Assembly: GCA_041745535.1 (NCBI GenBank)
Contig: JBGTIS010000259.1
Coordinates: 1-5,776, forward strand
Direction of reading: 5' to 3'
Length of the DNA stretch: 5,776 nucleotides
From: JBGTIS01 sp041745535
GTDB lineage: Bacteria > Bacteroidota > Bacteroidia > Cytophagales > Cyclobacteriaceae
Of this stretch, positions 1-5,776 are shown one piece after another. The notes beneath the pieces are model-generated. The model was given only the letters and a program-made list of their open reading frames with translations, had not been told where the DNA came from and did not search any database. Position 1 is the stretch's first letter. Each line of letters begins with the position of its first letter. The position numbers were made by a program, and so were the translations under genes.

Positions 1-249
1 GAATACCATATCCACTAAAAGAAGGATTAAGACTTCCTTTTCGGATACGTTCCGACTTAGTGCGATTCCTCAGAATACCATATCCACTAAAAGAAGGATT
101 AAGACTGTTTTTTCTTTCCTCGGTTGCTCAAATTTACCAGAACTCAGAATACCATATCCACTAAAAGAAGGATTAAGACCTTTTGCTTGGCTTCATAAGG
201 CCAATTTGTCTGCTCAGAATACCATATCCACTAAAAGAAGGATTAAGAC
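1..249 (+). CRISPR. CRISPR array terminus, four repeats and three spacers
   Basis: The 37-bp direct repeat begins CTCAGAATACC and ends GGATTAAGAC. Full copies lie at 69-105, 143-179 and 213-249; a copy missing its first four bases lies at 1-33, cut by the window edge. All copies are identical over the visible bases. Spacers are 34-68 (35 bp), 106-142 (37 bp) and 180-212 (33 bp), and all differ. The repeat holds a short ATCC/GGAT stem near its 3' end, and its last eight bases, ATTAAGAC, resemble the ATTGAAAC-type 5' handle of type III and some type I (I-B, I-D) crRNAs. That favours transcription in the + direction, with the leader outside the window to the left and this being the old (distal) end. 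The last repeat is not degenerate, so orientation is not settled. No repeat copy follows position 249, and no cas gene is in the window, so subtype is inference. Confidence 0.96.
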
Positions 250-290
250 AAAAAAGAAGCCGCACAGATTCTGATGGATAAAATTCTGTG

Positions 291-324
291 AAAAAAAAAT
301 CTTCCACATGTTTGAAAAACATGT
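291..324 (-). terminator. Possible minus-strand intrinsic terminator
   Basis: A perfect 8-bp inverted repeat, ACATGTTT (306-313) and AAACATGT (317-324), encloses a 3-base loop. Read on the minus strand, the hairpin is followed by six bases (GGAAGA) and then nine T residues (299-291). The stem is AT-rich and the gap before the T run is longer than ideal, so this is a weak candidate. It would stop transcripts heading into the CRISPR array from the right. Confidence 0.3.
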
Positions 325-357
325 ATTCCAAACTACTTTGATACCAAGAGCGTTAAG

Positions 358-396
358 CCAATAACCGTAGCGCGAAGTTTATTGGATTTTATATTT
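358..396 (+). terminator. Possible plus-strand terminator after CRISPR array
   Basis: CCAATAA (358-364) and TTATTGG (379-385) can form a 7-bp stem with a 14-base loop. The stem is followed by the T-rich run ATTTTATATTTT. The stem has low GC and the loop is large, so it would be a weak terminator. Its place after the CRISPR array and before the metabolic genes fits a transcript boundary, but that is inference. Confidence 0.25.
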
Positions 397-414
397 TGCG
401 ACCCCATTGAAATA

Positions 415-433
415 CCCTTCGCAAGGGTTGCGA
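415..433. repeat. Two overlapping, mutually exclusive small hairpins
   Basis: CCCTT (415-419) can pair with AAGGG (423-427) around a CGC loop. Alternatively TCGCAA (419-424) can pair with TTGCGA (428-433) around a GGG loop. The two stems share bases and cannot form together. There is no downstream T run. Any regulatory role is speculative, since the distance to the isomerase start is about 220 bases. Confidence 0.3.
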
Positions 434-479
434 TCATCATTAAAAATTTTTTAATTGTAATACTAACCTAACACTACGC

Positions 480-652
480 ATGGCAGAGTTTTCTACTTTT
501 CAAAAGTCAACTTTATTCAATGCCAGTTGTGTGGCTATAGTTGTAGCTTCTATGCGTGCGGGTATGTTAGATGTTTTTGGAATGAACTTCAACTTAAGAG
601 AAAACAAATAGGCAGGGCAATTGGTATTGTTTCATTCAAAACTTTTGAATTT
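480..652 (+). pseudogene. Probable relic of an MFS transporter N-terminus
   Basis: From an ATG at 480 there is a 43-codon frame ending in TAG at 609-611. It contains STLFNASCVAIVVAS, then MRAGMLDVFG and NFNLRENK. From about 605 the frame starting at 605 (two bases out) continues the same kind of sequence as KQIGRAIGIVSF before reaching the ATG at 653. Together these read like the start of an MFS carbohydrate or organic-anion transporter: cytoplasmic N-terminus, first membrane helix, then a conserved RAG-type and QIG-type segment. Restoring this reading needs a -1 frameshift near 603-608. The first helix also looks about four residues short (VVASM directly followed by RAG). The remaining roughly 350-400 residues of a normal MFS protein are absent, because the isomerase begins at once. 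The family match is by eye from memory, so this is moderate. The alternatives are a 43-residue small gene or chance. Confidence 0.42.
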
Positions 653-1552
653 ATGGATACAGATTATCGGTTAAAAGTTGGCATAGACAGCTATTGTTTT
701 CACCGCCTGTTTGGCGAAGTTTATCCCCATCAATACAAAAAGGAAGATGTTTTCAGTATGGAAGATTTTCTGGCATATGCCAAATCTCTTGATGTGGATG
801 GGGTATCGCTGGAGTCCTGCTTTTTTCCAAATTTCAATTCGGATTATCTTTCTACTGTAAAAGGATGGCTGGATGAGCATAGTTTTGACAGGGTATATGC
901 ATGGGGACATCCTGATGGCCTGGAAGGCGGCAAAAATCAGAAGGAATTCGATGCTATGGTACAGCATATTGAGTATGCCAAAGCCATAGGCGCTGAAGTG
1001 ATGCGCGTAGTAGGGAGCAGCCTGATGTTTCGTTTCGAACCACATGAGCCTCAACTGGAAAAACTGGCCACCATGTTCAAAGAAGCCGCCAAAGTAGCAG
1101 CATCTTACCAGATCAAACTCGCCATAGAAAATCATATCGACTACAATTCAGAGGAAATTCTATGGTTATTGAAAGCGGTGGATTCTCCCAATTTTGGCGT
1201 AAATTTTGACTCAGGAAATTTCCTTCGGGTGCTGGACGACCCGGTTAAGGCTATGGAAAAACTGGCCCCTCATGTACTGGCTACCCATATCAAGGATATG
1301 TTACCCGTCAGGGGCATCCCGGTAGATGAGTGGTATTTTTTCTCCTGTGTGCCCACAGGGCTTGGCCTTATAGACAACCAAAAAATCGCGCAAATATTAG
1401 TAAACCACGGTTATCAGGGTTTTTTTGCTGTGGAGACCGATACACTGCACCCCAGCTATGCATTCAGAGAATTGGAAGTGGTAGCCCAGAGTGTACAGGA
1501 GCTAAAAAATATTTCCGCAAGGTGTCAATACAAAAAAGAAGTTTACACATGA
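653..1552 (+). CDS. Sugar phosphate isomerase/epimerase, xylose isomerase-like TIM barrel
   Basis: The 299-residue product fits the AP endonuclease 2/xylose isomerase-like TIM-barrel family, cytoplasmic enzymes that isomerise or epimerise sugars, keto-inositols and related compounds at a divalent metal. The expected metal ligands can be placed: Glu159 in LAIENH, Asp186 in NFDSGN, His212 in THIKD and Glu261 in AVETD. The length is typical for the family. The ATG at 653 was chosen because the first barrel strand, LKVGIDSYCF, begins only seven residues later. The same frame is open back to 527, but that extension reads as transporter relic, not as part of this enzyme. No Shine-Dalgarno sequence is obvious, as is usual in Bacteroidota. 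The stop overlaps the next start (ATGA), which implies translational coupling with the oxidoreductase. The substrate cannot be assigned; an inosose or keto-sugar is a reasonable guess from that pairing. Confidence 0.88.
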   Translation: MDTDYRLKVGIDSYCFHRLFGEVYPHQYKKEDVFSMEDFLAYAKSLDVDGVSLESCFFPNFNSDYLSTVKGWLDEHSFDRVYAWGHPDGLEGGKNQKEFDAMVQHIEYAKAIGAEVMRVVGSSLMFRFEPHEPQLEKLATMFKEAAKVAASYQIKLAIENHIDYNSEEILWLLKAVDSPNFGVNFDSGNFLRVLDDPVKAMEKLAPHVLATHIKDMLPVRGIPVDEWYFFSCVPTGLGLIDNQKIAQILVNHGYQGFFAVETDTLHPSYAFRELEVVAQSVQELKNISARCQYKKEVYT

Positions 1553-2706
1553 AACCATTACATGTAGCTATCATCGGATATAAGTTTATGGGCAAAGCCC
1601 ACAGCAATGCCTGGCTTCAGGCTGCCAGGTTCTTTGACCTGCCCTTACAACCTGTATTAAAAGTAGCCTGCGGTCGGGACGCGGCAGCCGTTGGCGCATT
1701 TGCGGCAAACTGGGGATGGCAGGAAACCGCCACAGACTGGAAAGAAGTAGTTTCTCGCGAAGATGTGGATGTGGTGGATGTGGCGCTGCCGCAACATCTC
1801 CATTATGAGGTAGTGCTTGAAGCAGCCCGTAATGGTAAGCATATTTTTTGTGAAAAGCCCCTGTGCTTTACCAGGGCACAGGCAGAAGAAATGTTAAGTG
1901 TGGCCGAACAAAATGGGGTAGTCCACTACCTCAATCATAATTACCGCAGAACACCCGCCGTTATGCTGGCCAAAAAAATGATTGATGAAGGGAAAATAGG
2001 GAGAATTTTTCACTGGCGGGGAGCGTATCAGCAGGACTGGATTGTAGATCCTAATTTCCCGCTGACCTGGCATTTGCAAAAAGAGACTGCTCATGCCGGA
2101 CCGCACTGGGATCTGAATTCGCACAGCGTAGACCTTGCCCGATTCCTGGTGGGAGAGATCAGCACCGTAAGCTGCCTGACCAGCAACTTCATCAAAGAAC
2201 GACCTTTGCCGGGCAAAGGAGCCGCTACCTTTTCAGCCGGGTCAGGCGGTGGATCGGATATGGGAAAGGTTACCGTAGAAGATGCGGCCCTGATGATGGT
2301 TGAATTTGAAAATGGAGCCATCGGCTCATTTGAGGCTACCCGCTTCGCGACTGGGCGAAAAAATTTTAACACCTTTGAAATCTATGGCAGCCGGGGCAGT
2401 TTACGGTTTAACCTGGAACGCATGAATGAATTGGAATACTATTCCCGTGACGATCCGGAAGAGGCTCAGGGCTTTCGCGCCATTATGGTCACCGAGCCAG
2501 TACACCCTTACATGTCGCACTGGTGGCCTCCGGGGCATATCATTGGTTATGAGCACGAATTTGTGCATGCGGTAGTGGACTTTGTGCATGCGGTGGATAA
2601 GGGCAGTGTCATAGAACCTAATTTTAGAGACGGCGTAAAAATCATTGCTGTGCTGGAAGCAGGCCTGGAATCAGCCCGACAGGGAAAAAAGATAAGCTTG
2701 TCCTGA
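1549..2706 (+). CDS. Gfo/Idh/MocA family oxidoreductase
   Basis: The 385-residue product has the two-domain layout of NAD(P)-dependent Gfo/Idh/MocA dehydrogenases, cytoplasmic enzymes that oxidise or reduce sugars, inositols and their derivatives. An N-terminal Rossmann fold opens with HVAIIGYKFMGKAHSNAW (residues 5-22). The family signature CEKPL is at 101-105 with Lys103, and the later segment GPHWDLNSHSVDLARF (184-199) carries Asp188 and His192 where the family has its catalytic Asp/His pair. The C-terminal half is the alpha/beta substrate domain. The dinucleotide loop reads G-Y-K-F-M-G, so the middle Gly of GxGxxG is Lys; this occurs in a subset of the family. The start at 1549 overlaps the isomerase stop by 4 bp. 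The longer open frame from 1330 lies inside the isomerase gene and was rejected. The substrate is not identifiable. Confidence 0.92.
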   Translation: MKPLHVAIIGYKFMGKAHSNAWLQAARFFDLPLQPVLKVACGRDAAAVGAFAANWGWQETATDWKEVVSREDVDVVDVALPQHLHYEVVLEAARNGKHIFCEKPLCFTRAQAEEMLSVAEQNGVVHYLNHNYRRTPAVMLAKKMIDEGKIGRIFHWRGAYQQDWIVDPNFPLTWHLQKETAHAGPHWDLNSHSVDLARFLVGEISTVSCLTSNFIKERPLPGKGAATFSAGSGGGSDMGKVTVEDAALMMVEFENGAIGSFEATRFATGRKNFNTFEIYGSRGSLRFNLERMNELEYYSRDDPEEAQGFRAIMVTEPVHPYMSHWWPPGHIIGYEHEFVHAVVDFVHAVDKGSVIEPNFRDGVKIIAVLEAGLESARQGKKISLS

Positions 2707-2803
2707 ACTTTGATCTTGCTCACAGTCAGGGTCTTATTGCGCATTATTTCAACAGATTGCATTAAAGTAATAATTTTTCACCTTTTAACTTTTTGCTACT
2801 TCT
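2707..2803 (+). other. Intergenic gap before the oxygenase gene
   Basis: This 97-bp gap is AT-rich in its last 45 bases, which is typical of a Bacteroidota translation leader. It has no Shine-Dalgarno sequence, no clear TAnnTTTG with a correctly spaced TTG element and no convincing hairpin. The oxygenase may therefore be cotranscribed with the two genes upstream or have an unrecognised promoter here. Confidence 0.4.
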
Positions 2804-3712
2804 ATGCGTACCCTTAAAGAACAATTTACAAAAGATGGATTTGTGATCGTGGATGTGCTTACCGAAGAAGAAATCCTTAACTACAGAAAAATACTGGCCG
2901 ACCTGATGAACCCGGAAATAGCTGCTGATGACGACAAAGAAGAACGCTCTTCATCCTTCCAGCATTTAGGCGATGACCTGAAAGATTTTGGCAAAGAGAA
3001 CCGGCAGTATTATTTTCATATTCTGACTAAACCCGGTACAGAACCCATTCATGAGGTCTATCATCATCCGCGCGTGATGCAGATTGTGGAAGAACTGATC
3101 GGACCTAAATTAATCATCAATAACGCTTCGGTACTGGCAGCCAACAAAGGGGTAAAATATGACCTGGGCTGGCACCGGGATGTGATTCAAATCCCTGAAG
3201 AAGAAATTGAGGATTACCTTTTTTCCGCAGACAGATTTCATAATAGTGTTCAGATTAACCTTCCTTTGTATGATGAAGACGCGCTGTGGGTGGTGCCGGG
3301 AAGCCATAATCGTGCTAACTCACCGGAAGAAGAAGCGATTTTTGGAGGTTCGAAACACTATTCTCCCAAAGGTATGAAAATGCCCGGGAGTATTCCCGTA
3401 CCACTGAAAGCCGGACAGGCGGTGTTTTATAACAACAACCTGATCCACAGAGGGTACACCGATGAGGTAAAAGTTCCGCGAAGAACCGTACATATGGGCT
3501 ATCACAGTGCTTTAAATCCTCCTACCTGGCATTTTTATCTTTTGAATGCCGAACTACTCACAACGGACTATCTGGAACGGCTAAGCCCTACCATGCGTAG
3601 CATGATGGAGGAATACCTGGCCTGCCGCAAACAGTTTCCTCACATGCATGAAACCTGGAAACCAGGCTTCTGGGATCAAAAAATTGATGTGGGTATTTAC
3701 GAAGAGAGTTGA
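2804..3712 (+). CDS. Phytanoyl-CoA dioxygenase (PhyH) family protein
   Basis: The 302-residue product matches the PhyH family of non-haem Fe(II)/2-oxoglutarate-dependent oxygenases, soluble enzymes that hydroxylate a substrate while decarboxylating 2-oxoglutarate. The N-terminus, FTKDGFVIVDVLTEEEI, is the usual family opening. The iron triad can be placed as His124 and Asp126 in GWHRDV and His215 in NNLIHRGYTD. Arg226 or Arg227 (PRRTVHMGYH) sits about 11 residues later, where the 2-oxoglutarate carboxylate is bound. VVPGSHNR (163-170) is the typical segment between them. The length is normal and all key residues are present, so the enzyme should be active. Bacterial members act on very varied small molecules, so the name does not imply phytanoyl-CoA as substrate. 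It follows the isomerase and oxidoreductase in the same direction and probably belongs to the same pathway. Its end lies 31 bp from the end of the convergent sulfatase. Confidence 0.9.
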   Translation: MRTLKEQFTKDGFVIVDVLTEEEILNYRKILADLMNPEIAADDDKEERSSSFQHLGDDLKDFGKENRQYYFHILTKPGTEPIHEVYHHPRVMQIVEELIGPKLIINNASVLAANKGVKYDLGWHRDVIQIPEEEIEDYLFSADRFHNSVQINLPLYDEDALWVVPGSHNRANSPEEEAIFGGSKHYSPKGMKMPGSIPVPLKAGQAVFYNNNLIHRGYTDEVKVPRRTVHMGYHSALNPPTWHFYLLNAELLTTDYLERLSPTMRSMMEEYLACRKQFPHMHETWKPGFWDQKIDVGIYEES

Positions 3713-3743
3713 TACTAATCTTTAGGATGCACATTGAGCGAAG

Positions 3744-5441
3744 TTAGTTAGTTGGGCCAGGTTTTGGTAGTACATGATTTGCCCGTGCCCACTGCTGCCA
3801 CAAACTATCCAATTCCTGTATCACCTCGGGGTGCTGGTCCGCCATATTTGTGGTTTCGGTTCTGTCTTCGTTGATCCGATACAATTCCCACGGACTATTG
3901 GCATCCAGTGCCACCTGCTTCCAGTCGGCAGTACGAATATAACGGCCGCCAATGTGCTCATTGAATAATACCGGATGGCCCGCCCGTTTTTCTCCTTTAA
4001 AAACAGCTGCCAAACTTTTTCCCTGTAAAGGGGTAATCTGGTGATTTTGGTACAGGGTAGGATACTGTGTTTGCGCCAGATCCACAAAAGTTGCCATAAA
4101 ATCCATGACATGCCCTACCTGATCGGACACGCTACCTATTTGGGCGGTAATTCCTTTGGGCCAGTAGGCAATCATAGGTGTATGCACGCCTCCCTCGTAC
4201 GATTCCATTTTCCAATAACGAAATGGGGTATTGGCTACATTGGCCCACCGTTCTCCAATAGAGGCATAGGTGGTTCGCGGACCTGGCATCACCTCCTTGT
4301 TTACCGGATAAATAATTTCTTCTCCGGCCCGGGTCTGGCTGGGCCGATCGAATCCCGGGCCATACCGCATACAATCTTCCGGGCTGGCGCCATTATCGCT
4401 CAGGAAAAGAATCAGGGTATTCTCTAAATCTCCGGTTTCTTTTAGGGTTTCAACGATCCGGCCAATGCCCTGATCCATGCGGTCGATCATGGCCGCATGT
4501 ACCGCCATCGCCCTGGCATCCCATTCCCGGTCCGGATTATCTTCCCACTGTAATTCGTTTTTCCATCGGGGCGTTAATGGATACTTGGTCGAATCAATAA
4601 TTCCCTGTTCCACCATCCGTTGGTAACGGGCTGTTCGGATCGCCTCCCAGCCAGCCGTATAGGTGTCTTTGTATTTTTCGATATCTTCCGGCAATGCCTG
4701 TAAAGGCCAGTGGGGGGCCGTATGCGCTACGTACAGGAAAAAGGGCTGGTCATCTTTGCTAAATGCTTTGATGTAGGCAGTTGTACTGTCGGTAATGGCA
4801 TCGGTATGGTAATAATTATCAGGAACGGTTTGTACAGGTTCGGTTCCATTTACCAGGCTAAAAGGATCGAAAAAATCCACCACACCCCAGATGTTTCCAT
4901 AGTATTTCTCAAAGCCCCGGTTAACCGGATATTGTTCCAAAGGTGAAAATCTGGGATGAAATTCCTGATGGTTCAGCCAGGCGAGTTGTTTTTCCGGGTC
5001 TTCCTGTACCACTGTATTGGAAACATGCCATTTACCAACCATGCCGGTATGGTAACCGGCTTCTTTTAACACCTCTGCCAGGGTTACCGATGTTTCCACC
5101 AGGTGCCCCCGGTATCCTTCCTGACCGGTTTCGGTGGTCATATTGCCAATACCAGCCTGATGATTGTATAAGCCGGTGAGCAAAGAAGCACGGGTAGGGC
5201 AACATCGGGAGGTATTGTAAAACTGGGTAAACCGGATGCCATTGGCAGCCAGTTGGTCCAGGTTGGGCGTATGAATTTCACCCCCATAACAACCCAGGTC
5301 GGAGTAGCCCATATCATCGGCCATAATGAGAATGATATTAGGACGGGAATCTTCCTCACCTTCAGGTTGAAGTTGGGATGAGCAACCCGCTATCAGGCTC
5401 CCAATTATTAAAATCGGGAATAGAAAAAAGTATTTTCTCAT
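3744..5441 (-). CDS. Lipoprotein sulfatase, formylglycine-dependent, arylsulfatase-like
   Basis: The 565-residue product is a type I sulfatase (alkaline-phosphatase fold) that hydrolyses sulfate esters. Residues 1-20 form a lipoprotein signal peptide with lipobox IAGC and lipidated Cys20, so it is exported and membrane-anchored; the following acidic stretch (EGEED) could favour surface display, which is inference. Ca ligands Asp42 and Asp43 are in MADDMGYSD. Cys80 in CCPTR is the residue converted to formylglycine, with Arg84 beside it. Lys137 and His139 are in GKWH, His244 in TAPHWPLQ, Asp349 and Asn350 in LSDNGAS, and Lys411 lies before YEGGVHTP. The pattern closely resembles the Pseudomonas arylsulfatase (AtsA/PAS) type, from memory. 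It needs a formylglycine-generating enzyme or anaerobic maturase not in this window. It follows another sulfatase by 54 bp on the same strand. The natural substrate is probably a sulfated glycan or aryl sulfate. Confidence 0.95.
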   Translation of the reverse strand: MRKYFFLFPILIIGSLIAGCSSQLQPEGEEDSRPNIILIMADDMGYSDLGCYGGEIHTPNLDQLAANGIRFTQFYNTSRCCPTRASLLTGLYNHQAGIGNMTTETGQEGYRGHLVETSVTLAEVLKEAGYHTGMVGKWHVSNTVVQEDPEKQLAWLNHQEFHPRFSPLEQYPVNRGFEKYYGNIWGVVDFFDPFSLVNGTEPVQTVPDNYYHTDAITDSTTAYIKAFSKDDQPFFLYVAHTAPHWPLQALPEDIEKYKDTYTAGWEAIRTARYQRMVEQGIIDSTKYPLTPRWKNELQWEDNPDREWDARAMAVHAAMIDRMDQGIGRIVETLKETGDLENTLILFLSDNGASPEDCMRYGPGFDRPSQTRAGEEIIYPVNKEVMPGPRTTYASIGERWANVANTPFRYWKMESYEGGVHTPMIAYWPKGITAQIGSVSDQVGHVMDFMATFVDLAQTQYPTLYQNHQITPLQGKSLAAVFKGEKRAGHPVLFNEHIGGRYIRTADWKQVALDANSPWELYRINEDRTETTNMADQHPEVIQELDSLWQQWARANHVLPKPGPTN

Positions 5442-5464
5442 TTTTAAATAAAGATTTAGTAAGT

Positions 5465-5472
5465 CAAACGTA
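5465..5472 (-). promoter_or_regulatory. Possible Bacteroidota -7 promoter element for the lipoprotein sulfatase
   Basis: The minus strand reads TACGTTTG here, an exact match to the Bacteroidota -7 consensus TAnnTTTG. It lies 23 bases before the ATG at 5441, inside the 54-bp gap between the two sulfatase genes, giving a predicted leader of roughly 15-20 bases. No TTG-type -33 element is seen at the usual distance of about 19-21 bases upstream, so it may be weak, activator-dependent or accidental. Confidence 0.33.
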
Positions 5473-5495
5473 GGATATAATAAAAAGCGTTTTCA

Positions 5496-5776
5496 TTAAT
5501 GGTTAATGTAATTGGCGCGGATGGGTGGTTTTTTTTCCTGCCAGGGCGTAGGAAAGACATGAACTTCTTCTGCCCAGGATTGCCATTTGGCGATCAGGTC
5601 CTGCACAATCTCCGGATATTGTCCGGCGAGGTTTTTAAACTCTCCACGGTCTTTTTCCATATCGTATAGCTCCCACGGGCCATTTTGATAATTTTTCCAG
5701 GAACCGTAACCCCCATCCATTAATTCTCCGCTAGAAACCAATTTCCATTTGCCCTGTCGGATGGCCCGGTTCATTT
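5496..5776 (-). CDS. Second sulfatase, C-terminal part only (cut by window edge)
   Basis: The visible 92 or so residues are the C-terminal end of a sulfatase. NRAIRQGKWKLVS is the usual arginine-glycine-tryptophan-lysine segment before the final strands. It is followed by PWELYDMEKDRGEFKNLA and a closing helix around WQSWAEEVHV. The last part parallels the neighbouring lipoprotein sulfatase (PWELYRINEDRTETTNMA, then WQQWARANHVLP), so the two are paralogues. The frame stays open to the window edge, and the Met near 5774 is internal and not a start, so the gene continues beyond 5776 with its catalytic domain unseen. It precedes the complete sulfatase by 54 bp on the same strand, and the two probably share an operon. 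The tail after the helix, rich in Pro and Lys (PTPWQEKKPPIRANYINH), has no assigned role. Confidence 0.9.
   Translation of the reverse strand, partial: MNRAIRQGKWKLVSSGELMDGGYGSWKNYQNGPWELYDMEKDRGEFKNLAGQYPEIVQDLIAKWQSWAEEVHVFPTPWQEKKPPIRANYINH

Larger units (their letters stand above)
250..479. other. Noncoding spacer between CRISPR array and metabolic genes
   Basis: This AT-rich stretch has no convincing coding sequence and no recognisable tRNA or other RNA gene. It contains an A9 tract (291-299), several short inverted repeats listed separately, and an AT palindrome at 439-455 (ATTAAAAA, one T, TTTTTAAT). If the CRISPR array is read in the + direction, this is its trailer side. If it is read in the opposite direction, this would be its leader. 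A 35-codon minus-strand reading frame at 333-440 is present but too weak to call. Confidence 0.6.

Noticed and set aside
263..290. CACAGA/TCTGTG inverted repeat right after the CRISPR array
   Set aside because: It has only six base pairs with a 16-base loop, followed on the plus strand by A residues and not T residues, so it does not qualify as a plus-strand terminator.
527..652. Upstream extension of the isomerase reading frame (42 extra residues)
   Set aside because: The extension is Cys- and aromatic-rich in its first part and unlike TIM-barrel isomerases. The conserved first strand starts just after the ATG at 653.
1330..1548. Upstream extension of the oxidoreductase frame
   Set aside because: It overlaps the well-supported isomerase in another frame, has non-protein-like composition, and the Rossmann fold begins right after the ATG at 1549.
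2560..2594. 14-base exact direct repeat at 21-base spacing in the oxidoreductase gene (FVHAVVDFVHAV)
   Set aside because: It is in frame, and the protein there matches the normal family length (EFVHAVxDFxxAI-like helix), so it is more likely similar codons in a helix than a recent duplication or functional repeat.
3654..3666. CCTGG-AAA-CCAGG hairpin near the end of the oxygenase gene
   Set aside because: It lies inside conserved coding sequence, has no T run after it and is about 50 bases before the stop codon, so it is not a credible terminator.
3713..3743. Possible terminator between the convergent oxygenase and sulfatase genes
   Set aside because: The 31-bp gap has no clear inverted repeat or T tract on either strand.
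3774..5359. Several open frames of 64-128 codons overlapping the lipoprotein sulfatase
   Set aside because: They lie inside the sulfatase in other frames or on the other strand, show no recognisable domains and are shadows of the real gene.

Overview
The window looks like a piece of a Bacteroidota chromosome, probably an environmental or marine Cytophagia-like member. The reasons are moderate GC content, AT-rich translation leaders without obvious Shine-Dalgarno sequences, a lipoprotein sulfatase, a TAnnTTTG-type promoter element and a metabolic gene set common in polysaccharide- and sulfate-ester-degrading Bacteroidota. This placement is inference; no marker gene is present.

Layout: positions 1-249 are the end of a CRISPR array, with one truncated and three complete identical 37-bp repeats and three spacers of 35, 37 and 33 bp. 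No cas gene is in view. Positions 250-479 are noncoding and contain several small inverted repeats. Positions 480-652 hold what looks like the frameshifted N-terminal stub of a major facilitator superfamily (MFS) transporter. It directly abuts a rightward gene group: a TIM-barrel sugar phosphate isomerase/epimerase (653-1552), a Gfo/Idh/MocA oxidoreductase (1549-2706, 4-bp ATGA overlap) and, after a 97-bp gap, a phytanoyl-CoA dioxygenase (PhyH) family Fe(II)/2-oxoglutarate oxygenase (2804-3712). Converging on this group from the right are two tandem sulfatases on the minus strand: a complete lipoprotein sulfatase (3744-5441) and the C-terminal end of a second one (5496 to the window edge).

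How the genes may work together (inference): the sulfatases would remove sulfate esters from an extracellular or periplasmic substrate. The isomerase, oxidoreductase and oxygenase would process a sugar, polyol or related small molecule in the cytoplasm. The MFS stub suggests an ancestral transporter-isomerase-dehydrogenase operon whose transporter has been lost. The substrate cannot be named from the sequence.

Nothing here is a clearly undescribed system. The most distinctive points are the CRISPR terminus with a type III-like repeat end, the transporter relic fused against the isomerase gene, and the uncharacterised isomerase/dehydrogenase/oxygenase combination facing tandem sulfatases.
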